NCBI GenBank assembly: GCA_028583405.1
Contig: JAPTMU010000109.1
Coordinates: 268,653-332,652, forward strand
Source: Pogonophryne albipinna
Lineage: Eukaryota; Chordata; Actinopteri; Perciformes; Artedidraconidae
DNA: 64,000 bases
Direction: 5' to 3'
Program-made: the position numbers and the translations under genes
Shown here: positions 1 through 13,300 of the stretch, piece by piece
Position numbering within the stretch: the first letter of the stretch is position 1
Layout of the letters: each line of letters starts with the position of its first letter
The notes under the pieces: model-generated
The model's database searches: none
The model's input: only the letters and a program-made list of their open reading frames with translations
What the model was told of the DNA's origin: nothing

Positions 1-1133
1 CATGTTGATGTAAGAGAGACATGAAGAAGAGGGGACACATGTTGATGTAGAAGAGACATGAAGAAGAGGGGACACATGTTGATGTAGAAGAGACATGAAG
101 AAGAGGGGACACATGTTGACGTAAGAGAGACATGAAGAAGAGGGGACACATGTTGATGTAGAAGAGACATGAACAAGAGGGGACACATGTTGATGTAAGA
201 GAGACATGAAGAAGAGGGGACACATGTTGATGTAGAAGAGACATGAAGAAGAGGGGACACATGTTGATGTAAGAGAGACATGAAGAAGAGGGGACACATG
301 TTGATGTAGAAGAGACATGAAGAAGAGGGGACACATGTTGATGTAGAAGAGACATGAAGAAGAGGGGACACATGTTGATGTAGAAGAGACATGAAGAAGA
401 GGGGACACATGTTGACGTAAGAGAGACATGAAGAAGAGGGGACACATGTTGATGTAGAAGAGACATGAAAAAGAGGGGACATGGAGAAGAGGGGACACAT
501 GTTGATGTAGAAGAGAGGACACATGTTGATGTAGAAGAGACATGAAGAAGAGGGGACACATGTTGATGTAGAAGAGACATGAAGAAGAGGGGACACATGT
601 TGATGTAGAAGAGACATGAAGAGGAGGGGACACATGTTGATGTAGAAGAGACATGAAAAAGAGGGGACACATGTTGATGTAGGAGAGACATGAAGAAGAG
701 GGGACACATGTTGATGTAGAAGAGACATGAAGAAGAGGGGACACATGTTGATGTAGAAGAGACAAGGAGAAGAGGGGACACATGTTGATGTAGAAGAGAC
801 ATGAAGAAGAGGGGACACATGTTGATGTAGAAGAGACATGAAGAAGAGGGGACACATGTTGATGTAGAAGAGACATGAAGAAGAGGGGACACATGTTGAT
901 GTAGAAGAGACATGAAGAAGAGGGGACACATGTTGATGTAGAAGAGACATGAAGAAGAGGGGACACATGGTGATGTAGAAGAGACATGAAGAAGAGGGGA
1001 CACATGTTGATGTAGAAGAGACATGAAGAAGAGGGGACACATGTTGATGTAGAAGAGACATGAAGAAGAGGGGACACATGTTGATGTAGAAGAGACATGA
1101 AGAAGAGGGGACACATGTTGATGTAGAAGAGAC
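1..1133. repeat. 37-bp minisatellite in an lrrfip1 intron
   Basis: About 30 head-to-tail copies of a 37-base unit that begins catgttgatgtagaagagac. Variants differ mainly at taagagagac versus tagaagagac, and one copy is partly deleted near 480-520. The array runs off the left edge, so its full length is unknown. It ends about 170 bases before the first visible exon. Confidence 0.95.
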
Positions 1134-1300
1134 ATGGAGAAGAGGATTTTGCAGAATAGGGGACCTTTACATACAAAAAAAATACATTTCAGGAAAAAAG
1201 TTCTGATGGCTTTGATTTCCTTTCCTGCTTCCTTCCTTCCTCCCTCCCTCCTTATTTCATTTCCTCCTTCCTTTCCTCCTTCCTCATTTCCTTTCCTCAG

Positions 1301-1381
1301 CCCTCAGAGTACAGTGGGGGGTTTCTTGGCTCTGGATCTCGTTGTTCCTCCAGAGCCAGTTCAGCTCGAGCCAGTCCTGTG
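1301..1381 (+). CDS. lrrfip1: lrrfip1 exon (first visible), serine/arginine-rich
   Basis: Phase 0 at both ends, 27 codons, preceded by a pyrimidine tract and cag, followed by gtgagt. It encodes the low-complexity segment ending [12 protein letters not shown], typical of the region before the coiled coil. The minisatellite of the next intron starts inside the donor context. Confidence 0.8.
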
Positions 1382-4300
1382 GTGAGTCTCTGGTTCTCTG
1401 TCTCTCTGTCTCTGGTTCTCTGTCTCTGGTTCTCTGGTTCTCTGTCTCTGGTTCTGGCTCTCTGTCTTTGATCTGTCTCTGGTTATCTGTCTCTGGTTCT
1501 GGCTATCTGGCTCTCTGTCTCTGGTTCTGGTTCTCTGTCTCTGGTTCTCTGTCTCTGATCTGTCTCTGGTTCTCTGTCTCTGGTTCTGGTTCTCTGTCTT
1601 TGATCTGTCTCTGGTTGTCTGTCTCTGGTTCTCTGTTTCTGGCTCTCTGTCTCTGGTTCTCTGTCTCTGTCTCTGGTTCTCTGATCTGTCTCTCTGTCAC
1701 TGGTTCTCTGGTTCTCTGGTTCTCTGTCTCTGGTTCTCTGTCTCTGATCTGTCTCTGGTTCTGGCTCTCTGTCTCTGGTTCTCTGTCTCTGATCTGTCTC
1801 TGGTTCTCTGATCTGTCTCTGTCTCTCTGTCACTGGTTCTCTGGTTCTGGCTCTCTGGTTCTCTGTCTCTGGTTCTCTGTCTCTGATCTGTCTCTGGTTC
1901 TGGCTCTCTGTCTCTGGTTCTCTGTCTCTCTGTCTCTGGTTCTCTGTCTCTGGTTGTCTGTCTCTGGTTCTCTGTCTCTCTTTCTCTGGTTCTCTGTCTC
2001 TGGTTCTCTGTCTCTGGTTCTGGTTCTCATTCTCTGGTTGTCTGTCTCTGGTTCTGGCTCTCTGTCTCTGGTTCTCTGTATATCTGTCTCTGGTTATCTG
2101 TCTCTGGTTCTGGTTCTCTGTCTCTGGTTCTCTGTCTTTGATCTGTCTCTGGTTGTCTGTCTCTGGTTCTCTGGTTCTCTGTTTCTGGCTCTCTGTCTCT
2201 GGTTCTCTGTCTCTGATCTGTCTCTGGTTCTCTGTCTCTGGTTCTGATTCTCTGTCTCTGATCTGTCTCTCTGTCACTGGTTCTCTGGTTCTGGCTCTCT
2301 GGTTCTCTGTCTCTGATCTGTCTCTGGTTCTCTGTCTCTGGTTCTCTGTCTCTGGTTCTCTGTCTCTGGTTCTCTTTCTCTGGCTCTCTGGTTCTCTGTC
2401 TCTGGTTCTGGTTCTCTGTCTCTGGTTGTCTGTCTCTGGTTCTGGCTCTCTGTCTCTGGTTATCTGTCTCTGGTTCTGGTTCTCTGTCTTTGATCTGTCT
2501 CTGGTTCTCTGTTTCTGGTTCTGGCTCTCTGTCTTTGATCTGTTTCTAGTTATCTGTTTCTGGTTCTGGCTCTCTGTCTCTGGTTCTCTGTCTCTCTGTC
2601 TTTGATCTGTCTCTGGTTCTCTGTCTCTGGTTCTCTGTCTCTGATCTGTCTCTGGCTCTCTGGTTCTCTGTCTCTGATCTGTTTCTGGTTCTCTGTCTCT
2701 CTGTCTCTGGTTCTCTGTCTCCGTCTCTCTTTCTCTGGTTCTCTGTCTCTGGTTCTCTGTCTCTCTGGTTCTCTGTCTCTGGTTCTCTGGTTCTCTGTCT
2801 CTGGTTCTGGTTCTCTGTCTCTGGTTATCGGTCTCTGGTTCTCTGTCTTTGATCTGTCTCTGGTTCTCTGGTTCTGGCTCTCTGTCTCTGGTTCTCTGTC
2901 TCTGATCTGTCTCTGGTGCTCTGTCTTTGATCTGTCTCTGGTTCTCTGTCTCTGGTTCTCTGTCTCTGGTTCTCTGGTTCTGGCTCTCTGTCTCTGGTTC
3001 TCTGTCTCTGGTTCTCTGTCTCTGGTTCTCTGTCTCTGGTTCTCTGTCTCTGATCTGTCTCTGGTTCTGTCTCTCTGTCTCTGGCTCTCTGTCTCTGATC
3101 TGTTTCTGGTTCTCTGTCTCTCTGTCTCTGGTTGTCTGTCTCTGGTTCTCTGTCTCTGGTTGTCTGGTTCTCTGTCTCTGGTTCTCTGTCTCTGGTTGTC
3201 TGTCTCTGGTTCTGGCTCTCTGTCTCTGGTTTTGGTTCTCTGTCTTTGATCTGTCTCTAGTTCTCTGTTTCTGTCTCTCTGTCTCTGGTTCTCTGTCTCT
3301 GTCTCTGGTTCTCTGTCTCTGAGTCTTTGATCTGTCTCTGGTTCTCTGTCTCTGATCTGTCTCTGGTTCTGGCTCTCTGTCTCTGGTTCTCTGTCTCTGG
3401 TTCTCTGTCTCTGATCTGTTTCTGGTTCTCTGGTTCTCTGTCTCTCTCTCTCTGGTTCTCGGTCTCTGGTTCTCTGTCTCTCTTTCTCTGGTTCTCTGTC
3501 TCTCTGTCTCTGGTTCTCTGTCTCTGGTTCTGGTTCTCTGTCTTTGATCTGTCTCTGGTTCTCTGTCTCTGGTTCTGGCTCTCTGGTTATCTGTCTCTGG
3601 TTCTCTGTCTTTGATCTGTCTCTGGTCTGGCTCTCTGTCTCTGGTTCTCTGTCTCTGATCTGTTTCTGGTTCTCTGTCTCTCTTTCTCTGGTTCTCTGTC
3701 TCTCTGGTTCTCTGTCTCTGTCTCTCTGGTTCTCTGTCTCTGGTTCTCTGTCTCTGGTTCTCTGTCTCTGGTTGTCTGTCTCTGGTTCTGGCTCTCTGTC
3801 TCTGGTTCTCTGTCTCTGGTTCTCTGTCTCTGATCTGTCTCTGGTTCTCTGTCTCTGGTTGTCTGTCTCTGGTTCTCTGTCTCTGGTTCTCTGTCTCTGG
3901 TTCTCTGTCTCTGGTTGTCTGTCTCTGGTTCTCTGTCTCTGTCTCTGATCTGTCTCTGGTGTTCTGGTTCTCTGTCTCTGGTTCTGGTTCTCTGTCTCTG
4001 GTTGTCTGTCTCTGGTTCTCTGTCTCTGGTTCTGGTTGTCTGTCTCTGGTTGTCTGTCTCTGGTTGTCTGTCTCTGATCTGTCTCTGGTTCTCTGGTTCT
4101 TGATATACTGATCTGTAATAATGTGTTCAGGTGGAGGAGAGGCCGGACAGAGACCTCCTGGACAAGGTGAGTGTCTCTTTATGGGTTAGGGTTATTAATG
4201 AGTGACAGTAACAGTAACAGTGAGTTTGTCCCCTCAGGGCTCCCGTACGGCCTCCACCCTATCAGCAGCCACGCTGGCCTCTCTGGGCGGAGCCTCGTCT

Positions 4301-7300
4301 CGCAGAGGAAGCTGTGACACCTCCGTCTCCGTGGAAACAGAGGCCTCCATCAGGGACATCAAGGTCAAAACCATATACATCAATAATAATAACAATCATA
4401 ATGTTGTTGTGTAGGACTCCCTGCAGGAGGTGGAGGAGCGCTACAGTCATCATAATGTTGTTACATTACATTTAGCTGAGGCTTTTATCCAAAGCGACTC
4501 ACAATAAGTTCATTCGACCAACAAGACACAACCTTGAAGAAAACAGAATCATAAAGTACATCAGGTTTCATAGAGCCAAACATTTCAAGTGCTACTCAAC
4601 TGGCTTTAGGTAAGCCAGTCCTTTATTAGTATATAAGTGCTTTGTTAATAGTTCTATTGCTCGAAGTGGAGTCGAAAGAGATGAGTTTTCAGTCTGGAAG
4701 GTGTGTAAGCTTTCTGCTGTCCTGATGTCAATGGGAGCTCATTCCACCATCTTGGAGCCAGGATAGCAAACCCACGTGTTTCTGCTGATGGGAACTTGGG
4801 TCCCCCTCGCAGCGAGGGTGCAGCGAGTCGTTTGGCTGATGCAGAGCGGAGTGCACGTGCTGGGGTGTACGGTTTAACCATGTCCTGGATGTAGGAAGGG
4901 CCAGATCCATTCGCAGCATGGTACGCAAGTACCAGTGTCTTGAAGTGGATTCTAGCAGTTACCAGAAGCCAGTGGAGGGAGCGGAGGAGCGGAGTGGTGT
5001 GGGGACATTTTGGAAGGTTGAAGACCAGACGAGCCGCTGCATTCTGGATGAGCTGCAGAGGTCGGATGGCACATGCAGGTAGACCAGCCAGGAGGGAGTT
5101 GCAGTAGTCTAGGCGTGAGATGACGAGAGCCTGGACCAGAACCTGCGTGGCTTTCTGGGTCAGCTGGGGACGTATCCTCCTGATGTTGTAAAGCGTGTAT
5201 CTGCAGCAGCGGGTTGTAGCAGCGATGTTTGCAGTGAAGGACAGGTTGTTATCTAGGATCACACCCAGATTCCTTGCAGTCTGAGTCGGGGAAACAACAG
5301 AGGGGCCGATGTTGATCGTTAGGTCAAGAGTGGGACAATCTTTTCCTGGAAGGAAAAGCAGTTCAGTCTTGTCAAGGTTGAGCTTGAGGTGATGAGCAGA
5401 CATCCACTGAGAGATTTCAGCTAGACAAGCAGAGATGCGTGCGACGACCTGGGTCTCTGAGCGGGGAAAGGACAGAATTAATTGGGTGTCGTCAGCGTAG
5501 CAGTGGTATGAAAAACCATGCGGGCTAATGACTGATCCGAGCGAGTTTGTGTACAAGGAGAAGAGGAGGGGACCAAGAACAGAGCCCTGAGGGACCCCTG
5601 TAGTTAATTGACAAGGGTCGGACTCGGACCCTCTCCAAGTTACCCTGTAGGTGCGGTCTTTGAGGTATGAGGTGAGGAGGGAAAGTGCAGAGCCTGAAAC
5701 TCTAAGTTCTTGGAGAGTGCGAAGGAGGATCTGATGGTTCACCGTGTCGAATGCAGCTGACAGGTCCAACAGGATGATGACAGAGGAGAGGGAGGCTGCT
5801 TTAGCAGTGTGCAGTTCCTCAGTGACAGCAAGGAGGGCAGTTTCTGTGGAGTGACCTGCCTTGAAACCAGACTGGTGCGGATCCAGAAGGTTGTTCTGAT
5901 GGAGATAACAGGAGAGTTGTTTAAAGACAGCGCGTTCAAGTGTTTTAGACAGGAACGGGAGGAGAGAGACAGGCCTGTAGTTTATAACATCAGACGGGTT
6001 GAGAGTGGGTTTCTTTAGGAGAGGGTTTACTCTTGCCTCCTTGAGACTGTTTGGAAAGTGACCAGAAGTTAGAGAAGTGTTGATGAAATGGGTGAGAAAC
6101 GGTAGAATATCAGGAGCGATAGTCTGAAGGAGGTTTGAAGGGATAGGGTCCAGAGGACAGGTGGTAGGGCGGGCAGAGGTAATGAGGGTAAGAACCTCAC
6201 TTGGAGAGAGAGGGGAGAAGGAGGTCAGTGTGTGGGTGGAAGGAGGGTCTGGTGACCCAGCGGTGAGTAAAGGTGAGTCAGAAAAAGAAGAGCGAATATC
6301 ATCAACCTTTTTTTCAAAGTGGTTAACAAAGTCGCTTGACAGAAGGGAGGAGGGGGAAGGGGCTTTGGGGGGGTCCAGGAGGGAGGAGGGGGAAGGGGCT
6401 TTGGGGGGTCGTGGAGGGGGAAGGGGCTTTGGGGGGTCCAGGAGGGTGGAGGGGGAAGGGGCTTTGGGGGGTCCAGGAGGGTGGAGGGGGAAGGGGCTTT
6501 GGGGGGGTCCAGGAGGGAGGAGGGGGAAGGGGCTTTGGGGGGGTCCAAGAGGGAGGAGGGGGAAGGGGCTTTGGGGGGGTCCAGGAGGGAGGAGGGGGAA
6601 GGGGCTCTGGGGGCGGGTCCAGGAGGGAGGAGGGGGAAGGGACTTTGGGAGGGTCCAGGAGGGAGGAGAAGATGGAAAATAGTTTTTTGGGATTGGAATA
6701 GGAAGATTGGATCTTATCTTGAAAGAAAGTGCTTTTTGCCTGTGAGATGGAAGCAGAGAAAGAGGAGAGGAGAGCCTGATAGGTTAGGAGGTCGTCATGG
6801 TGTTTGGATTTCCGCTCTGCTGCCCTAAGGACGGTTCTATTAGCACGCAGTGCGTCATTTAGCCAGGGAGCAGGAGGGGACTGACGAGCCTGCCGAGATG
6901 TGAGAGGACAGAGAGAGTCCAGAGAGGATGAGAGAGTAGAGAGGAGAGTTTCTGCAGCAGAGTTTGGAGGCAGGAGTTGGAACGAGTCAGAGGAAGGGAG
7001 GGCTGAGAGCACCGATGAGGCAAAGGTAGAGGGGGAGAGGGAACGAAGGTTACGGCGGACAGGTGCAGGATGAGAAGAGATTAGTTTGTTATGTTTGGAA
7101 AGGGGTAGAGAGAATGAAATGAAGAAGTGATCGGATGTGTGGAGCGGGTTTACAGAGAGGTTAGAAGTAGTGCAGTTCCTTGAGAATATGAGATCAAGGA
7201 CATTGCCAGCTTTATGAGTTGGTGGGGATGGAGACAGTGAGAAAGCAAAGGTTAACAGAGATGTTAGTTCGTCTATCTTCCCTGTCTGGAGGTTGAAGTC

Positions 7301-10300
7301 TCCGAGAAGTACAGCGGGAGGGCCAGTTTCAGGGATGTGTGAGAGGAGATTATCTAATTCCTCCAAGAAGTCTCCCAAGGCGCCTGGTGGACGGTAGAGA
7401 ACAACAAGGGTTCATTGTATAGGATGGGTTACTGTGACGGCATGGAATTCAAAGGTGGAAGGAGTGAAGTTAGGTAGCTTGAAGAGGGAACAGCTCCATT
7501 TGGGAGAGAGCAGGAGACCAGTGCCACCTCCTCTGCCAGTGGGTCTGGGTGTATGGGAGAAGGAATATGCTGTGGAGAGAGCTGCTGGGGTGGATGTGTT
7601 GGATGGAGTAATCCAGGTCTCAGTGAGAGCAAGGAAATCCAGAGACTGCAGGGAAGCGTAGCCAGAGATGAAGTCAGCCTTAGGAACAGCTGACAGGCAG
7701 TTCCACAGGCCGCCTGAAACTAGATGTTGGATCTCAGTGGAGCATGTGGGATAGACGAGAGCAGGCCGGTTATATCGATTACGAGATACACGGGGCCAGC
7801 GATAATTGCGAGAGGACACATGAACAGGAATGGAGAAAATACACATGATTATAACATGAGGGGCTAAACAACCAAATAAAATAAAACACCAGCGATACTT
7901 AGCTCAATCAAAGTAGGATTTGCCTCCTCTTTGCCTCCTCTTTGCCTCCTCTTTGCCACCCTCGTGACTACAGCAGGACTCTATTGTCTTCGTCAGTCTT
8001 ACTCCAGCAGGACTCTATTGTCTTCGTCAGTCTTACTCCAGCAGGACTCTCTTGTCTTTGTCAGTCTTACTCCAGCAGGACTCTATTGTCTTTGTCAGTC
8101 TTACTCCAGCAGGACTCTAATGTCTTTGTCAGTCTTACTCCAGCAGGACTCTATTGTCTTTGTCTTCGTCAGTCTTACTCCAGCAGGACTCTAATGTCTT
8201 TGTCAGTCTTACTCCAGCAGGACTCTATTGTCTTTGTCTTCGTCAGTCTTACTCCAGCAGGACTCTATTGTCTTCGTCAGTCTTACGCCAGCAGGACTCT
8301 AATGTCTTTGTCAGTCTTACTCCAGCAGGACTCTATTGTCTTTGTCTTCATCAGTCTTACTCCAGCAGGACTCTATTGTCTTTGTCTGTCTTACTCCAGC
8401 AGGACTCTATTGTCTTCGTCAGTGTTATGTGTTTGTGCCCTGATCAGGCGCTCCTAGTGTGATGTGTCATGTCTAGCTGTAGTTTCCTGTTATGGTTTTG
8501 TAGTCCTTATCGTTTCCCCTCCAGGTGTACCCATTTGTAATTAACCCAGGTGTGTCTTGTCTCGTCATTACCTCATGCATAAGTATTCTGCCTTCCCCTT
8601 TGTCTGTGGGTGATCCTGTCTGTGCAGTATATGTTCTGGTCTGTCATTACGTTATATTCCCTTTGTTCAACCATGGTGGTAATTATTAATTAAATTCTTC
8701 CTTTTGATTACTTCGGCTACCGTCTCCTTTATTATGTTGCCTTGACTCGACATTGAGCCTGCTAACCGTCAAGGGTAACGTCTTACTCCAGCAGGACTCT
8801 ATTGTCTTCGTCAGTCTTACTCCAGCAGGACTCTAATGTCTTTGTCAGTCTTACTCCAGCAGGACTCTATTGTCTTTGTCAGTCTTACTCCAGCAGGACT
8901 CTATTGTCTTTGTCTGTCTTACTCCAGCAGGACTCTATTGTCTTTGTCTTTGTCAGTCTTACTCCAGCAGGACTCTATTGTCTTTGTCTTTGTCAGTCTT
9001 ACTCCAGCAGGACTCTATTGTCTTTGTCAGTCTTACTCCAGCAGGACTCTATTGTCTTTGTCTGTCTTACTCCAGCAGGACTCTATTGTCTTCGTCAGTC
9101 TTACTCCAGCAGGACTCTATTGTCTTTGTCTTCGTCAGTCTTACTCCAGCAGGACTCTATTGTATTTGTCAGTCTTACTCCAGCAGGACTCTATTGTCTT
9201 TGTCAGTCTTTCTCCAGCAGGACTCTATTGTCTTTGTCAGTCTTACTCCAGCAGGACTCTATTGTCTTTGTCAGTCTTTCTCCAGCAGGACTCTAATGTC
9301 TTTGTCAGTCTTACTCCAGCAGGACTCTATTGTCTTTGTCAGTCTTACTCCAGCAGGACTCTATTGTCTTTGTCAGTCTTACTCCCACAGGACTCTATTG
9401 TCTTTGTCTTCGTCAGTCTTACTCCAGCAGGACTCTATTGTATTTGTCTGTCTTACTCCAGCAGGACTCTATTGTCTTTGTCAGTCTTTCTCCAGCAGGA
9501 CTCTATTGTATTTGTCAGTCTTACTCCAGCAGGACTCTATTGTATTTGTCAGTCTTACTCCAGCAGGACTCTATTGTCTTTGTCTTCGTCAGTCTTACTC
9601 CAGCAGGACTCTATTGTCTTTGTCAGTCTTTCTCCAGCAGGACTCTATTGTCTTTGTCAGTCTTACTCCCGCAGGACTCTATTGTCTTTGTCAGTCTTAC
9701 TCCCACAGGACTCTATTGTCTTTGTCAGTCTTACTCCCACAGGACTCTATTGTCTTTGTCAGTCTTACTCCAGCAGGACTCTATTGTCTTTGTCAGTCTT
9801 ACTCCCACAGGACTCTATTGTCTTTGTCAGTCTTTCTCCAGCAGGACTCTATTGTCTTTGTCAGTCTTACTCCAGCAGGACTCTATTGTCTTTGTCAGTC
9901 TTACTCCAGCAGGACTCTATTGTCTTTGTCAGTCTTTCTCCAGCAGGACTCTATTGTCTTTGTCAGTCTTTCTCCAGCAGGACTCTATTGTCTTTGTCAG
10001 TCTTTCTCCAGCAGGACTCTATTGTCTTTGTCTTCGTCAGTCTTACTCCAGCAGGACTCTATTGTCTTTGTCAGTCTTTCTCCAGCAGGACTCTATTGTC
10101 TTTGTCAGTCTTACTCCCGCAGGACTCTATTGTCTTTGTCAGTCTTACTCCCACAGGACTCTATTGTCTTTGTCAGTCTTTCTCCAGCAGGACTCTATTG
10201 TCTTTGTCAGTCTTACTCCCGCAGGACTCTATTGTCTTTGTCAGTCTTACTCCCACAGGACTCTATTGTCTTTGTCAGTCTTACTCCAGCAGGACTCTAT

Positions 10301-13300
10301 TGTCTTTGTCAGTCTTTCTCCAGCAGGACTCTATTGTCTTTGTCAGTCTTACTCCAGCAGGACTCTATTGTCTTTGTCAGTCTTACTCCCACAGGACTCT
10401 ATTGTCTTTGTCAGTCTTTCTCCAGCAGGACTCTATTGTCTTTGTCAGTCTTACTCCAGCAGGACTCTATTGTCTTTGTCAGTCTTACTCCAGCAGGACT
10501 CTATTGTCTTTGTCAGTCTTACTCCAGCAGGACTCTATTGTCTTTGTCAGTCTTTCTCCAGCAGGACTCTATTGTCTTTGTCAGTCTTACTCCCGCAGGA
10601 CTCTATTGTCTTTGTCAGTCTTACTCCCGCAGGACTCTATTGTCTTTGTCAGTCTTACTCCAGCAGGACTCTATTGTCTTTGTCAGTCTTACTCCAGCAG
10701 GACTCTATTGTCTTTGTCAGTCTTACTCCAGCAGGACTCTATTGTCTTTGTCAGTCTTACTCCAGCAGGACTCTATTGTCTTTGTCAGTCTTACTCCCAC
10801 AGGACTCTATTGTCTTTGTCAGTCTTACTCCAGCAGGACTCTAATGTCTTTGTCTGTCTTACTCCAGCAGGACTCTATTGTCTTTGTCAGTCTTACTCCA
10901 GCAGGACTCTATTGTCTTTGTCAGTCTTTCTCCAGCAGGACTCTATTGTCTTTGTCAGTCTTACTCCAGCAGGACTCTATTGTCTTTGTCAGTCTTACTC
11001 CAGCAGGACTCTATTGTCTTTGTCAGTCTTACTCCAGCAGGACTCTATTGTCTTCGTCTGTCTGAAGCTGACGCTCCAGGAAAGTGCTACCTAAAATGGA
11101 CACCTGATTGCTGAGTGCTCACAGCTGTGGGGCCACGCCCCTTTAATTAGTTAACTCTCTGCAGCTGGTGGCCCTCAAAAGGAAATCTAGACTGGCTCCC
11201 TCCTGAGCTGCTATTGTGTCTTTTCAGTGGCCCAATGGTTTTACAATGACATTAAACCCGAAGTTATAAAGTTATGAGTTTAACCCTTGTTGTTGTTATT
11301 GTTGTTGTTGTGTAGGACTCCCTGCAGGAGGTGGAGGAGTGCTACAGTCATCATAATGTTGTTGTTGTTGTTGTGTAGGACTCCCTGCAGGAGGTGGAGG
11401 AGCGCTACAGTCATCATAATGTTGTTGTTGTTGTGTAGGACTCCCTGCAGGAGGTGGAGGAGCGCTACAGTCATCATAATGTTGTTGTTGTTGTTGTGTA
11501 GGACTCCCTGCAGGAGGTGGAGGAGCGCTACAGTCATCATAATGTTGTTGTTGTTGTTGTGTAGGACTCCCTGCAGGAGGTGGAGGAGCGCTACAGTCAT
11601 CATAATGTTGTTGTTGTTGTTGTTGTTGTGTAGGACTCCCTGCAGGAGGTGGAGGAGCGCTACAGTCATCATAATGTTGTTGTTGTTGTTGTTGTGTAGG
11701 ACTCCCTGCAGGAGGTGGAGGAGCGCTACAGTCATCATAATGTTGTTGTTGTTGTTGTTGCGTAGGACTCCCTGCAGGAGGTGGAGGAGCGCTACAGTCA
11801 TCATAATGTTGTTGTTGTTGTTGTTGTGTAGGACTCCCTGCAGGAGGTGGAGGAGCGCTACAGTCATCATAATGTTGTTGTTGTTGTTGTTGTGTAGGAC
11901 TCCCTGCAGGAGGTGGAGGAGCGCTACAGTCATCATAATGTTGTTGTTGTTGTGTAGGACTCCCTGCAGGAGGTGGAGGAGCGCTACAGTCATCATAATG
12001 TTGTTGTTGTTGTTGTTGTGTAGGACTCCCTGCAGGAGGTGGAGGAGCGCTACAGTCATCATAATGTTGTTGTTGTTGTTGTTGTGTAGGACTCCCTGCA
12101 GGAGGTGGAGGAGCGCTACAGGAAGGCCATGGTCTCCAACGCTCAGCTCCACAACCAGAAAACCTCCATGATGTTCCAGGTGGAGAATCTGAAGGAGGAG
12201 CTGAGCGACATGGAGGAGGAGCTGTGGGAGGAGAAGAGGAGGAGACAGGACAACAACAAGGTGTTGTTATTGTTGTTGTTAATGAGGAGGAGCTGTGGGA
12301 GGAGAGGATGAGCAGTTGTTGTTGTTGTTGTTGTTGTTTATCTCCGTGTTGTGTTCAGGAGCTGGAGAGGCAGCGGCAGGCTGTCTCTGTTCTTCAGTTC
12401 CAGTTCAGAGAGAGAGAGGAGGCTCTGAGACGCTCCGAGGCGCTGCTGACGGTCAGTGTGCACACTATCTATCACACTATCTATCACACTATCTATCACA
12501 CTATCAATCACACTATCTATCACACTATCTATCACACTATCAATCACGCTATCTATCACACTATCTATCACACTATCTAACACACTATCTATCTATCACA
12601 CTATCTATCCATCACACTATCCATCACACTATCTATCACACTATCTATCACACTATCTATCACACTATCTATCTATCACACTATCCATCACACTATCCAT
12701 CACACTATCCATCACACTATCAATCACACTATCTATCTATCACACTATCTATCACACTATCTATCACACTATCCATCACACTATCTATCACACTATCTAT
12801 CACACTATCCATCACACTATCTATCACACTATCTATCACACTATCCATCACACTATCTATCACATTATCTATCACACTATCCATCACACTATCTATCACA
12901 CTATCTATCACACTATCCATCACACTATCCATCACACTATCCATCACACTATCAATCACACTATCTATCTATCACACTATCCATCACACTATCCATCACA
13001 CTATCCATCACACTCTCCATCACACTATCCATCACACTATCACACTATCACACTATCCATCACACTATCCATCACACTATCACACTATCTATCACACTAT
13101 CTATCACACTATCTATCACACTATCCATCACACTATCTATCACACTATCTATCACATTATCTATCACACTATCTATCACACTATCCATCACACTATCCAT
13201 CACACTATCTATCTATCACACTATCCATCACACTATCCATCACACTATCCATCACACTATCTATCACACTATCTATCTATCACACTATCTATCACACTAT

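Noticed and set aside
1..1133. CRISPR-like regular repeats
   Set aside because: Units are contiguous without unique spacers, and the DNA is eukaryotic; the same applies to every array here.
5809..7661. Plus-strand frames over the LINE
   Set aside because: Antisense of the endonuclease/RT reading frame.
8836..11094. Overlapping plus-strand frames of about 500-750 codons
   Set aside because: 34-bp minisatellite without stops; three overlapping frames with the same peptide confirm it is repeat-derived.
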